Below, piece by piece: positions 23,798 to 37,980 of a DNA stretch of 64,000 bases. Under the pieces are notes generated by a model. That model was given only the letters and a program-made list of their open reading frames with translations. It made no database searches and was not told where the DNA came from. Each line of letters opens with the position of its first letter. The first letter of the stretch is position 1. The stretch is from Perca fluviatilis (Eukaryota > Chordata > Actinopteri > Perciformes > Percidae), in contig NC_053134.1 of NCBI RefSeq assembly GCF_010015445.1, positions 17,015,629 through 17,079,628 of the forward strand, in the 5' to 3' direction. The position numbers were made by a program, and so were the translations under genes.

Positions 23798-25780
23798 ATA
23801 CAATGATAATGAACTGGAAAAAGGCCACAGTTCAAAAGTATTTGACTTGCATTTTGGACAAGTAATACTGTACATTTTGTTTAAGCAACCTTGAAACTTT
23901 CCACAGGTTTTGCGTACATCCTGCCAAGATACTATCAACTCGCTGAAGATATGCAGAATATTGCTATGCTCCAAATGTTGTATCTTTACCGTAATACTTT
24001 GGCTCCTGCTGCTATCCACTTACGATGACATGCTATGATGAGAAAAATGCTTTATTTTGGTCGTCTTCATTTTCCACTTCAAGCCAGTCTTCACAGTGAT
24101 TTGTGCTCTTGTAGGTTTGAAACTGGCTTACGTCTGGAAAGTTCTGGAAAAGGTTATTGGGAACTTTTTCCACCGGTGCAGATCGTAGATGGTATTGAAT
24201 CAGTTATTGTAGGTCAAAGACACTATTTTTACTACTCAAATAGAAATGTGATATAGACCAATGCTTTAAATACTGAAAATCCATCATTATAAAAATTAAG
24301 GACTAAAATATATGCGACATGTATTCACTTACGGTGATTTGAAGTTCAGAAAAGAGAGAGGGAGGAACAGTAAAGGTTTGGCATGGGGCTCCCACACATA
24401 TGGCAAATACATTGGAGTGTGCAGTAATAAAGAGGAGGTGTGTGTGTGTGTGTGTGTGTGTGTGTCTGTCTGTGTGTGTGTGCCTCTTTTGAGTGCAGTT
24501 TTGATGAAATTCCAGGTCTCATCTACTGCTGAGCTGCTAAAACATATTCTGCCACAGTGATTTAGGCATTCACACACAGAAATGTGTGATCATCACACAA
24601 ACACACACTGGTATGTGTACAGTTTATAATATAATAATGTGTATAATTCTGCATCAAAATGAATTAGATATTTTATATAAGAAGATTGTAATGTTTTACA
24701 TAGAATATTTTTTTCAAAGTCTTTATAAAAGACCTATATAAACAATATGTTCGACAGGTTAGAGATGTTAAAGCCAAAATGTGTAGAATTAGAAAATTCA
24801 CAAAATCGGCGCCCCCATGTGGTAGTATTAAAAAACTGATCCAATTCGGGCATGCTTCCGTGTGTCTACACAGGAACCGTTTTAGCCACATTTTGCAGTT
24901 GTCCATGTTGCATGTCTTACGGAATAGATACACTTCTATTTGAATTAATACAGCTGGCATAATCACGGAGTAATCGCTTGCATTTTACTCTTTACGTGTA
25001 AACACAACCCAATTTTTTTTCTCCATTTTTTGTTAGTGCTTCTAACATGGTGCTAACGCTAACGCCTCATGTGTAGACACAATGTGAGACAAGGTGTGGA
25101 TACAGTCCAAAAAGCAGACGCCGATGTGGTCCTACTTATACACTGGGTGTCTGCATGGGCGACGCCTACAAACCGGATGCAAGTCAAAACGCAGATGATA
25201 AAGTTCAAATTTTTAAAATTGACATGCAGTCCCTTGCAGACCTTCATGGCCACAGAAAATTCTACTCACATTGGCTTTAACAACAGTTTTATATATTTAA
25301 AATCCTCACTGGAACCCCAAAGATTCAAATTATATGTTCCTATAGGATAGAACCTCCAGATAGCATTAAAGGATAGGATACATACCAATACTTTCTGTAA
25401 ATGGAAAGTTCTCACAAAACTCACATACACTAGCCATAAGACTTTGACAGGCTCAGGTCGCTTATACAAATACCACTGTGGATAATTAATTTGGTTTCAC
25501 TCTGGCTGTAAAACATCTTTGGAACATAATAGTATGATCTGGAAATGTTGACTATCTATTACTTAAATAGAATATGCACCTGAAAGTGTGTTTCTATGCA
25601 ATCTAGCAACTTACTGATACTGTCAGACCTCGAGACGATTGAAGACTTCACATTAGCACTTCATAACAAAGGGTTCACTGCCAATCTAGTTTGAAACTTG
25701 TATTCTTAAATTAAAGACAATGTTCCAGTTAACACGACAATTTATCAAGTTGATTGTGCAAACCATTGACTCAAATCACC
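23798..25780. other. Intergenic interval with a (TG)n tract
   Basis: (TG)n at 24438-24481 (one CTGTC interruption). Around 24780-24900 GGCGCCCCCATGTGG followed by AGGAACCGTTTTAGCC may be part of an unnamed fish repeat. No gene recognised. Confidence 0.4.
24438..24481. repeat. (TG)n microsatellite
   Basis: About 20 TG units with one CTGTC break. Confidence 0.95.
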
Positions 25781-25784
25781 TTAA

Positions 25785-27163
25785 AGGGATACTTCACTGT
25801 TGGAAAGATGAATATATCTTTAAATTGGGTCACTTATGTAGTAGAAATGTGAAATTCTTTAGAAATTGGTGGCTTCTAGGCAGAGAAAAGTCAGAAAATG
25901 TGTTTTTGGCTCATGTGGATGAAAGACACCAAATCCCAGAATGCACTTGCTTCGCTGCTTTAGCGTCTACTCCCAAGCCACTACTGTTTACAGACAGACA
26001 GACAGACAGTGAGACAGTCAACTCAGCTCAACTGTGTTTTAGTGTCATTTCAACCATATACACGAAACAACGTTTCACCGTGGCTCTAGTGGTGTTACAC
26101 ATTTAAAATATATAAAAACGACATTATATAAAGACGACATACGAAACAGGCTACATAACATAATTAAAGTTCAGCTAACACATACTAGCATGTGGGCTGT
26201 AAACACAGAGTATAAACACAGCCGTAAATTTGCGTGGAATGTAGAATGGTGGTCGGCAAACTCCACCAGCAGTTAGCAGTTAGTTGGATACAAGCACCCC
26301 ATTTCTGCACCAGGCAGTCCGTGTTAACACAGCCCACCCCCACTAGCTAGTCTACCCGGCGACAGAGCAGCAGGCCTGGTAGCTAGATAGTCCGGTACAC
26401 TGTTGTTCAGCAATGTTTCCACAACAACAAAAACACAGCAGTCTCTGAACTCGCGTTGGGAGTTTTGTTGAAGTTGGATGTAGTCCAGTTTGTTGCCTAA
26501 TGAGCGGACACTTGCAAGCAGGATGGATGGGACAGGTAGCCGGCTAGCGTTAGCTTTCCACCAGCACTCGTTACGCGCTCCCCGCTGATGATGTCCCTTT
26601 ACCGGCCAGAGGCATCGAGCAACACCGCTGGTCTCCATAGCAGGCGGGCGAAGCTCGCGTAGTGTGTGTGGAGTATTCCGTCTGTAATAAAGTTTCCTGC
26701 ATATTCTCCGATCTGTACCAATGTATCTCGGTGGTACACATGTGCGGTACTTTGAATGCACATCATTGTTGTAAAAGTGTTCTGCTGAGAAGACCATGGA
26801 TGTATTAAGAGAACAAAAAAGAAAAGAAAAAACGGAGCCTCCTGTTAGCGAAGATTCAAGATGGCTGACCCTTGTTTTGCTTCGGCAATACTCAGAGAAA
26901 GACGACAGTCCAACCTACCTATGGGCGGGTTGAAAACATACGGAAGTAGCTCCTACTACTGGCTGTAGTCCATTGCCTCTGGGCAAAAATGCCTCAGATG
27001 ACGGAAAACAACGATTTTTGCGTCATCAGAGGCTTTTTTCCAGACCCACAATACAGTGATCTCTCATCTCAGGGGAACATGAGGGAGGGAAGCACGGTCA
27101 TTTGAAAATACTACCGTGTTTCTGCTGATACAAAGCTTAATGCTAAATCGGTGAAGTATCCCT
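25785..27163. mobile_element. TTAA-flanked element (1379 bp) carrying a LINE fragment
   Basis: The left end AGGGATACTTCACTG and right end CGGTGAAGTATCCCT are inverted copies. TTAA sits at 25781-25784 and 27164-27167. Much longer than the other TTAA MITEs here, it contains, on the minus strand, the start of a non-LTR retrotransposon endonuclease (26324-26797). I recognise the right-hand 250 bp (TCCGTATGTTTTCAACCCGC region, minus strand) as recurrent in fish genomes. No piggyBac transposase is visible. Confidence 0.85.
26324..26797 (-). pseudogene. Non-LTR retrotransposon ORF2 N-terminal (endonuclease start) fragment
   Basis: The 157-codon minus-strand frame includes PSILLASVRSLGNKLDYIQL, then REFRDCCVFVVVETLLNNSV and PDY. 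This corresponds to the 'lANvRSLxNKldel...FTETWLnxxvPD' opening of the AP-endonuclease domain in fish LINEs. The key ETW motif reads ETL here, and the frame stops soon after PDYLATRP, so it is a decayed 5' piece without the catalytic remainder or reverse transcriptase. It lies wholly within the TTAA element. Confidence 0.75.
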
Positions 27164-27372
27164 TTAAGCAGTATGGAAATGTTTATTTTTGTGCTCTGAC
27201 TCCCCATTGGTTTTTAAACCTGGGCCTTCAATACTATCCTACAGCAAATAAACCACCTTTGAAAAACCTCACCATGACACTACTAGTAGGGCATTATCGT
27301 GTGGAATAAAGTGATTTAACGCAAAGCTAAACACCTATAGAGTTTCAATACACTATTGCAGAGACATGAATA

Positions 27373-27636
27373 CATGCCAGACCATCCACACACTAGAGGA
27401 GGATCTGGCTAGTCCACATAGCATTCCGGGATGGCAAGAAAAGCATGCTCTGGTTTTATTGCCATTTCTTTAAACCAATCACAATAGTCACAGGTGGTGC
27501 TAAGCTCCGCATGGAGCTGCTGTAAAATAATTGTGCAAGAGAAAACTCAGATTGGACAAATAGTCTAGCTAGCTGTCTCAATTTACCCTGCAGAGATCTG
27601 AGGAGCAGTTAACCAAAGTCCTCATAAATCAAAATG
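27373..27636. repeat. Fish interspersed repeat ('CTCTGGTTTATTGGCATTTCTTTAAACC' type), copy 1
   Basis: Contains GCCAGACCATCC...GGATCTGGC (hairpin), GGCTAGTCCACATAGCATTC and TTTCTTTAAACCAATCACAA, then GTCTAGCTAGCTGTCT and CCCTGCAGAGATCTGAGGAG. I recognise these as one common fish repeat. A second, shorter copy is at 54540-54730. Confidence 0.7.
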
Positions 27637-29890
27637 AAATTAATAAATAAATATATAGGCTATGTATTTTAGAAATTAATATACATATCATTATAAAAAA
27701 TATAAGTGTCCCATTCTGACAATTTATTGGCCAGCAGACAAGGCCTTGCTGGCCCTGATGGCCCACCTCTAGTTTCAACATGTCACGTGTCAGTTTTCAA
27801 ATAAAGATACCACCATTTTTGGCTGATAACAGACACCATGGTAGACATACTGTACTATATGCTAAGGTCACATGAGGTAGCTAGACCTCGTTTTGATAAA
27901 TGTGGGAAAGGGGAAGTGGCTGGGCTGTGTGTTATCTTATCTATGTACTGTCCAAGCCACTGTCTGTGCCATGTCCTGGGAGTGACAAGCACAGTTGTGT
28001 GTGTGGTAGCTGGCAGCCGCCTTGGGCTGTCTCTCTTTACTACAGGGTGAGTTTGAGAGAAAGTACAGAGGTTTTAGCTTATTCTCCCCAGGATGTTCCA
28101 CTGCACTGTGAGTTGATATGTACAAAACTGTCTGGAGAGAGAAGAAAATGTTGTAAAGGAAAGTACAGTTGTAATTGCACTTAGCTCATAAGCTCGCATT
28201 TGGATAAAGAGCAAACCGAAGACATTTGATCACTACAGGCCAGAGACATTTAATTAAATCCTCTAAATGACATATGGGTCAATTTGGCTGCAATAACCCT
28301 TGAACATTTTGTTCCAAAATGAGATATCCATTATTGGAAAAAGGTGAAACTTTGTCTTGCCAAACAGCGCACAATGAAATAATGAAAAAAACGTCCATTG
28401 ACAAAACACTTCTACATGTTGGATTCTCTTTATTTTAGAAACAGTGATTAATGATCTTACACAAAAGTCTTTCTCCCCTCTAAAATAAATGTATTGCATC
28501 TTCGAAATGGACCATTTTCTGCTGCTGGAAAGGCAACATTTCCACTCTGGCCAAACCTTTTCAACATTGGATTTTAGTTTGAACAAGTAGATTGATTGAC
28601 TCATGGACTCTGGCCAGTGTGTCCTCATTTGAACTGTCTGAATCAGGAAGGCCTCCACTGTGGTGGGAGATAAACTCAGCTCTCTCCAAAACCGCAGCAG
28701 GTGGCCTGTGTTTGGGTCATACACTCACTCCATATCAAGTTACTTTCTTATACACATGTTATCAATTAGTATAGATCCTCAGTGTGTTGGAGCCAACTGT
28801 TCATAGCTTTCTGTCTTCTTTCTTCCAAACAAAAAGATATGAAGAGAGACAACAACAGAACCTGGCCCGACCTGCAAAAATGCAGTTTACATTTCAGCAG
28901 CTTTCGTAATCAATTAGGTGTTGAAATTTTAAATAAACCCGGGAGCGGGTGGTCTAGTTGTTGAAGCTTCATTGGTTGCATCAAAAATTTAATAGCAACT
29001 ATGACTGCCACGATCATAGATGTCCATTAGTGATGAATTGACTATGCATGAATGTTTACATAGGGCAAGAGGAACTGTAGGAAATAATGCAAGGCCACAG
29101 GTGTAGCACAGTAGAGGAATTCCTTAGAAGTGAGTCAGGCGTCTGAAGACCCTGGAATCTGGCTGGACTCTTCAGAGTGGAAAAAAATTGTCCGTCACTT
29201 AGTCTCATTCAGAAATATGTCTGGGACTGGTCCTATGTGAAACACTTGTACAAACACAGACTCTGTCCTTTTATACGTCTTGGCTGTCGGTGGCTGAGAG
29301 AGCTGCCTCCGGGGAAGAGTCTCCTTCCAGTCAGTTTCCACTCAGAGGGAACCAAAATACATCCTGACCTGGCTATGGAGACTGTGACATTTTAGACGCA
29401 CAAGCAGAAAACCAATGTGTAAGCCTTTATTTAAAAAATAGGTAGTAGTAAAGGACATTAATACCTGCCGCGGAAATGAAATAGTGAATGTTGTTACAGC
29501 TCAAACAACTTCTGCTTTGTATAATTGAGATCCTCTAGCATTCCTGTGTGTGTACAGTAAAGGAGTTCCTGGTCTACTTAGATATGTGACCACGACTGAA
29601 AAATACTCTTCCAAACACTGTTCCAGGTCAGGTCACTTTCAGTTTATGTCCTTGCAGAAACAAGAAGTGCACAGCAATCAAATCAAATCAACAATCAACT
29701 GCAACATTATGTATCATGTTTGCAGATGATTATCAAAGGTCGGTGTGCAGCATTGCCTTTACTCTTTTAGGTATTTCATGACTTTGTCGGACATGTCAAA
29801 AGTGGTCCAAGGGATCCTTTATTTAGGCGAGCAATATAGGTAGAATAATTGCCTGGATCATCAAACTTAAGCCCCTGATAACCATCTGAC
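27637..29890. other. Intergenic interval
   Basis: No gene recognised. The 28263-28724 minus-strand frame (153 codons) has no domain I know and no splice context. Confidence 0.4.
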
Positions 29891-29899
29891 ATCTGACTT

Positions 29900-30265
29900 G
29901 TCCACACCCAAGCCATTGCAAAGCAAACGGAAGAAATGTCAATTTACTGGTCAAGTGTCAACAAACTTGAACAGCAGAGTCCAGCACAGCCTTGGCATTT
30001 TCTTCACTGCTAAGGATGCTGTCCACATCATATGTGAGGCGCCCTCTTTAATCCACATTTTGCTATACTTTGCCAGCTTGTCATTGCTTTGGCACCATCT
30101 GTACAAATTCTGGTGCATTTTTTTGCTATCGTGCCCCAACTCGTTCTTATTCCCAAACCCATGGTACAGAAAAGCCAATTTGCCAAGTTGGCAACACCTG
30201 TAGTCTCATCTAGCTGTAGTGGAAAGCACCCACTCATATCAATGCATTCTAGCAGCACTTGTTAT
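29900..30265 (-). pseudogene. hAT-family (ZBED5/SCAND3-like) transposase fragment, frameshifted
   Basis: Two overlapping minus-strand frames each carry part of one protein. 30028-30258 gives FPLQLDETTGVANLANWL, then CTRICTDGAKAM, matching the 'QLDEtTDvxnxaQLl...CtDGAksM' catalytic-core segment of hAT transposases. 29951-30178 continues with SLAVKKMPRL (family: LAsKkMp...L). At least one frameshift and several losses mean it cannot be active. A hAT-like terminus on the same strand may lie at about 30908-30967 (GGTACTGCATATGTATAACA, then GAGAACCGCTG). Confidence 0.72.
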
Positions 30266-32920
30266 CTGCCATGTTAATAATCCTAAATAAAACAAAGTGG
30301 CACTAAGTCAGCTGTATTTCTCCGCATGGAATAGTATGTTTGTTCTTTGACATGCATGAGATGCAACAGAAGTATGCAGTGAATGCATGGGAAACATTGA
30401 CCTTGCACGCCAGCTAGATTCTCGCGATATCACAGGATCACATCAAAATCCATCTTGTTGCAAGGTCACACATGCGTGAAATTAACATTGGCGATTATCC
30501 GCCTACCATTCACTTCCATTCAATGCGAGCGAAAGGGCGAATAAAACTTTTGCTTTTGGTGGCAAAGCAAATTTGCGTGGAGTTTGCTCTCATTGAAAGA
30601 ACTGAACTGAAGGCTTTTCTTAATAGAAAACATATTTTTGCTCTCTCCAGACTGGCTTTGGCAGAGTTTGATAGATCGATGGTTAATCCACTCACCTGCA
30701 AAGCATTTTTTTAAAGTGCCTGCCCTTTTCCAATGACAGCCTCTCGGATGTTTCTGTGTAAATCATTTGGTGCGTCAGATAAGGGATAAATTGCATTTGA
30801 ATGAAAAGAAAATAATATGGGGAGTGGGAACAGAAAAACGATTTCATAATGAAAAAATATATTGCTAATTTGTAATCAAAATTCCAAAATAATAGACTTT
30901 ACATAACAGGAGGCACTTCATGTACCACCTGTGGTACTGCATATGTATAACAGTTGGAGAACCGCTGCAGAAGATAAATGAAGCAATTGAGCACTGCAAC
31001 CCTTAATATTTTGGAGCCAATTTGCTAATAAAAAGGAGTTGGATTGGCCAAACCTAATACAGGCGTAAATAACGGTCACACAAATTGTGTTTAATTGCCA
31101 TTAAATCCAGATGTTGGGTTATGGGAGCATTTGGGGTAACAGGTACTGTAGGGCCTGTAGCCTCATCAGGAACTCTCCAAATCCCTTAGCTCTCGGCACT
31201 GGTCCTGATACAGCTCATTAAACTGTGATTATGCTGCTCCCAAGGGTTTGGGCCCAGGACCAGCTCATTATTAAGGCAACAGAAAACAGAGCTTGCTGAA
31301 TGAAACGTGATAATGCCTCCGATCACTATTATTTGCTATGCTAGTTTGTCTCAAAACAAAAAGCTTCACATTGAATTTTAAGAAATACGTGAGCTGATGT
31401 TGTGTGTAAAGAAACTTAATTAGAAAAATTGAAAAGGAAACTAAAGCTTTACCTAAGGAAAGAAACCTGTGCCATTGGGTGCTACAGGCTATTACCATCA
31501 GAATTAGCGGTTGGCTGACCCCACACGCCCTCCCAACTACACTGCTTCCGAGCTAATGGCGTGCTCCACCTCTCACATATTACAGGCAATTACAGGGGAT
31601 CATGGTAGACTAGTCAAATTAACCTGACCCCATCAAGAACAGATTTTAAACGCAGGTGTTTGAGAGGAAATGCCAGGGAGGTCCAGTTCTCACATGAGTC
31701 TGTTAATCAGCTTCACCACTTCTTGGCAAAAATTACACTCAAAGCCGCTTATTATGGTAATTTCATACAAAGCTGAACATCTATTCATTTATACTCAATG
31801 TTCTGCTTAAGTTGAGACATCTAACCCATGTTAATTCTATGTAAACATATCACACTTCCAAATTAATGACAAACACAATTGGTCTGTTAAAGATGGAAAG
31901 ATATATATGAGATGTAAAGTATATAGAAGTCACTCAAACACATTACTCCGGCTCTATTTCACTACTCTACATGTTGCAGTGAAACCACTTCACTGTTATT
32001 AATCATCATCATTTCAACAATGTCTCTCTCTCTGTGTCTGTACCACTTTTTACCTACTTCGGCTTTGGTATTTCAGGTAGGCAAACATTAGAAGTGGTGT
32101 CAAGTATTCGGCTCTATGTCTGGTGATGCAACCTCCCTCCCGTGTTCTGACAGTCATTAATGAGTGCGGATAATGCAGTGACGGAGAGTGTTAAAGCCTC
32201 TAATGGAGAGCACATCCAAATGTATGCCAAAACAAGCATTCTTTGTGAAGAGAGGACAGGATGTTACTGTAATACCTTTGACTGGTGCCAGACTGTGGGG
32301 ATTGGTGTTGATGATAGTTGAGTGTGGTGGATACCAGGCTGAATACTAAGACAGTGAATTTACAGACGAACCTGACTGAGGAAACAAGGGCTTTAAACAG
32401 ATACCAATAAAACCTTGAAAAACCCTCTTTTCAATGGAGATGCTACACTACATTATACCTGTAATTAAACCCTATGTAGCTGGGGCCCAGTCATTTTTTG
32501 TCTTGTCTTTTGTTTTTCTGGCTTTTCATCTCAATCCATCATCATCTTAAAAAGATGTACATTAATTTAATCTAAAAAGCTAATGCAAGCTAACAAGATA
32601 ATGAACATGGTCAATCTTATGTTTGCTAAACTTAGTATATTAGCATTGTCATTGTGAGTTTTGCTGCCTTCAAGTGGGATCATATTTACTGTGTTCACAA
32701 GAAAAGTCCTTAAGAATGCCCCCCCTTCACGACCTGAAAATTGAAAAGTTGAAATTAAAATTTTTGGAAAGCTCCAAGTTCATGTGTTGTGATGTGTTTG
32801 CTGACGTTTTCAGAAATGGCGGAGGCCACAGATTTTCATTTTTCGGTGGATGGTAAGTTAATATATTGTAATGTTAGTTGTATAGAGTTTTTCTTCTTAA
32901 TTTTATTTTGTCTGAGGAAA
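30266..32920. other. Intergenic interval
   Basis: No gene recognised. Around 30470-30700 (TTCACTTCCATTCAATGCGA) the sequence resembles a fish repeat I cannot name. The plus and minus open frames there overlap and are not convincing. Confidence 0.35.
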
Positions 32921-32924
32921 ATGT

Positions 32925-33370
32925 TGATATCAGGGGTTGATGCATAGATTGTATAAGTGAAGCCAAAACATCTTGATTGCCCCCTGGTGGCTGGCTGCAG
33001 TATAGGTAGTAAATCCCGCCCCCTCCATGTTAGCGGATGGGGCATGGACTAAAAAAACAAATTACACGTCAAATAAATTTTGCCCAAAGATCGTTTCTGT
33101 CATTTTGGCGGTTCTGATCACGTTGACGTTGTTCAAGTGTTCATGTTTTCGATAAGTTTGTTTTTTATTATTTATTTGATTCTATAAAAACAGGGTGAAA
33201 CATCATGATTGACAGCCGTGATTGACTTGCAATTGGTTGAGAGGGCTTTGATACCGCGGCTCCACCGCCCAAAATCACTACAACACAGACTCTGGCTCCA
33301 AAAAGATGGCAGCAGACGTATCCGTATCCAATATTTTGGCTTCACTAATGTACAGTGGGAGGAAGTGTTT
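32925..33370. repeat. Probable fish interspersed repeat
   Basis: The segments TTGATTGCCCCCTGGTGGCT, CCCGCCCCCTCCATGTTAGC and ACATCATGATTGACAGCCGT, then GATACCGCGGCTCCACCGCC, are familiar to me from fish repeat copies. The first contains a CTCF-like core (minus strand CCACCAGGGGGCA, 32978-32990). Boundaries are approximate. Confidence 0.5.
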
Positions 33371-35007
33371 ATATAGTTTATGGTTGATATTCCCAACAGC
33401 CTCATCTTTTTTCTCTGTCATTACATCTTTGCATTTACTGCATTATGTTACCCGCTCGCTAGCTTGATAAACTGTCAGCCTCGTTGGCTTCAAGACGCTG
33501 AAAGTAACGTTAAGGAGGAGTCTTTTGGCTTCCATTTTGCCGTTGCCTTGCTGTGGTATTCTCACAATGTAACCACTTGAACGCACAAGCATATCGTGTA
33601 CACGACTTCCCAACCACAAGCTCACGAGTTCCATTTGAAGGCAGCATACATTAGCATATTGACGTTAGCATTTAGCATGCTGTAGACTCTTAGTCTTGGT
33701 CTCTTAGCTCAAAGTAGGGAAACCAAATCCTCAAATTGTATTGAATTAGCCTACTAGCCTTTAGTTAGTTTTATCTAAAATTGGTAAAAAAATATATTTA
33801 CTACATAACCAACTGACTCATTTTGATTCAGGTGTTCCATCCAAGGACTTCAGTATGACCCCAATGCAGCATTTCTTGCCTTCTGATTTTCTGTAAATTG
33901 ATAGTCAGGTCTGCTGATCGTTTTCCAGAGTATTTTTATTAATGTATTTCTGCACTAAAGCGAGACAGGAAGAGGAGAAAATGGAGGGGCATGACATGGG
34001 CCAGATTTAAATCACACACACTGCAGCCACATACCATACATGCCAGCCTGCTTGAGTAACCAGGACACCACGGCCTTAAAAAATAAAAGTTTTTTTTAAC
34101 TGAGACAGAGTGAAAAAATGAAGGATACTGTAGAGCTGAGATGCAGGACAGAAGCCCTGAGCAGCACTCCACCTCGTTCTGGAGAGAGCTCATGTGTCAT
34201 GTTCTCCGGGCCTTGACTCAAGTGCTATATGCTGGATGTACACCATGAAAGGGTGGTAACCGTTGCCCTGTTAACAAAACCGAGACTGTGCACCGGATGT
34301 GTTTATTTTAAAATCTCCAGTAATTACTTAACTATGCCTTAAAGATACGCTCGACAGAAGAAGAATGCTGTGTGTATATTTAGAGTAAATGGTGGGATAG
34401 TTACAGTCAAAACACTATATAGCAGCGCTAATACACCACTGACATTAAAATGAACGGCTTCCTGGCACTAATGTGCTGGAAAGTCATTCAAGGGAGACCT
34501 CGCCACTCATTTTCTATTAACATTACACAGAACATTTTCAAATCAGCGCTGTTGAGGGCTGCGGTTGGTGTGCCATCGGGAGAGCTTTCAAACAATGGAC
34601 AGAAGGGGTTTCCGTTGCTTTATGATGTAGAACCTGAGCCGTGGCTGCCTGCCATCTGCAGCGTACGGGCCACAGTCAAGAGGAAGGAGCGGGCAGCAAA
34701 CGCAGAAATGTGAGGGCACACGCTCAGATGCCAAGGCACACACAACACTTTAATCTTCAAAGTAGTTGGATGTTCTTGCTGAAAAGACAGAATAATCTGG
34801 TCCTGTGGTGTGTTTTGTCCATTAGAGGCAAGGCCAGGGAGATGACTTTAACAGTGAAGATGGCTACATAGGCAAAAAAAAAACTAAAATGACAAAAACA
34901 TTGATGTCCGTTGCAGTTAATCATGAATCTTTATTTTAAAGGAAATCTCAGTAACAAACACTGTATGTAAACAAAACCTAACAGCTAACATTTAATTTGT
35001 GGTGAGA
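33371..35007. other. Intergenic interval
   Basis: No gene or element recognised. Confidence 0.4.
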
Positions 35008-35011
35008 CTCA

Positions 35012-35080
<69 letters not shown>

Positions 35081-35090
35081 TCTCTCTCTC
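35008..35090. repeat. (CT)n microsatellite at the 3' end of a LINE copy
   Basis: A CT repeat with two CTGTC interruptions, directly abutting the LINE tail. It probably grew from the retrotransposon's terminal repeat. Confidence 0.93.
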
Positions 35091-35094
35091 AAAT

Positions 35095-36340
35095 TCAAAT
35101 TCAATTTGCTTTATTGGCATGAATGTCGGAAATAAAAATATTGCCACAGCATCAAGGATAATAATGTGAGAAGAAATACATACATACAGTTCATTGAGTA
35201 AACTAAAATATATACATTTAAAAACAAAAAGAAAAACAGGTAAGCAACAACAGTATATCAATATGCAGTAAAATCGCTAGTGTCAAATGTAAGAAAGAAA
35301 ACAAAGACAAAAGCAAACAAAAAACATGAAAAACACATGAAGTAGAGGACTAAATGAGAAGGCAGATGGGGAGATGAACTACAGATGTTACATGTTGTTG
35401 TGCTGGTTGTCTCTCAGGCTGTGACGTGCACTCACACATCTCGCTGCTTCTACAGCACTCACACTATTTTAGTAGATGTTGCATTTTTGTCTGGTCGGAG
35501 AGTGTATCAAAATCTGGGAGTTTACATTTAATTTTCGTAAAGAACTGAGTTCTGATGTCAGTGTATGAGCTACATTGAAGCAGGAAGTGTTGATCTGTCT
35601 CCACTTGTCTCTGTGGACAGAGCTGACACAGGCAGCCAGGTCTGTCTGTGGCGTCCGGTTTCCACAGCCAGACTGTGTCCAGCTCAGCCTGGACCTGCTC
35701 AGAGTCTTTCTGAGTCTGTGGTCACGTATGGTGCTCAAGTATTCAGCTGCTCTGTACTCTCGGTTTGGGGCTAGGTAACAAGTCATTCAATTAACATTTT
35801 GCTCTGACGTTTAGTAGGGTCTTTCCAATAGGTCATGTATTTCTGTTTTTGTCTGCAGATGATTTGGTTGAGCCAGATGGTTTGGAGGGTGTCCTGAGGT
35901 TCTGGGGGCTGTGAGTTGAGGGAGTTGAGGGACAGGGCTAGCTGACTGAGGGGACTTTTCTCTGTTTCTCTCTTGGTATTGTAGTGATTTGCAGTGGAAA
36001 CTATGGGGGTCGCTTGTTTTCAGGTGGTTGTAGATTTTGATGGATTTTTTTTCAGTTGTAATTTGGAGGGGGTATTGGCCTAGTTCTGCTCGGCAGGCGT
36101 TATTTGGGACGTGTCTTGGTAGTTGTTAAAGGTTTCTAATAAATTCTACATGGAATTTCTCAATTGGGTGATTGTCCCAGTCAGTAAATTTTAAATGTCT
36201 ACTGAGCGGACCCCATATTTTGCTGCAATACAGAGCGATGGGTCTCATTACTGATTAAAATTTTTTTAACCAAGTTTTAATTGGAATGTCTGTTTTGATA
36301 TTTCTTTTAATTGCATAAAATGCTCTTCTTCTTCACACCC
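35095..36340 (-). pseudogene. 5'-truncated L1/Tx1-like LINE: ORF2 C-terminal part and 3' UTR
   Basis: Read on the minus strand from 36340 the pieces are RRAFYAIKRNIKTDIPIKTW, ALYCSKIWGPLSRHLKFTDW, then NACRAELGQYPLQI and SLQYQERNREKSP, AEYLSTIRDHRLRKTLSR, and finally CLCQLC...VETDQHFLLQCSSY ending at a stop at 35464-35466. These are, in order, the post-reverse-transcriptase region and the C-x2-C-x9-H-x4-C finger of the fish L1-like ORF2. Stops and frameshifts break it several times. The 3' UTR ends in CCAATAAAGCAAATTGAATT and a (TTTGAA)-like tail at 35095. Confidence 0.85.
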
Positions 36341-36350
36341 AATTGAAAAC

Positions 36351-37695
<1,345 letters not shown>

Positions 37696-37759
<64 letters not shown>
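37696..37759. repeat. (TG)n microsatellite
   Basis: About 32 uninterrupted TG units. Confidence 0.97.
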
Positions 37760-37762
<3 letters not shown>

Positions 37763-37980
37763 CGCCAGAGTGTCTGGTGGCTTTCATACCATGCATAGTT
37801 GCATTTAGAAAGTTTGGGAAGTACCATACTTTTACCAGTGCATGCATACTTTTTTGCTTACTTAAAATGGGAGTCTTTTCTTGTCTGTACCTTTAATCTT
37901 CAATTAAGTGGTAGGCCTATATAAATCTGAAAGTGATAAGAATACATTCATGAGCTATCCTTTAGATCATAGCCTATTAA

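Noticed and set aside
28263..28724. 153-codon minus-strand frame
   Set aside because: No recognisable motif, AT-rich composition and no splice context; consistent with chance.
28930..28975. GCGGGTGGTCTAGTTGTTGA, resembling a tRNA A-box
   Set aside because: No B-box (GGTTCGAATCC-type) at the right distance and no cloverleaf. No tRNA or tRNA-derived SINE supported anywhere in the window.
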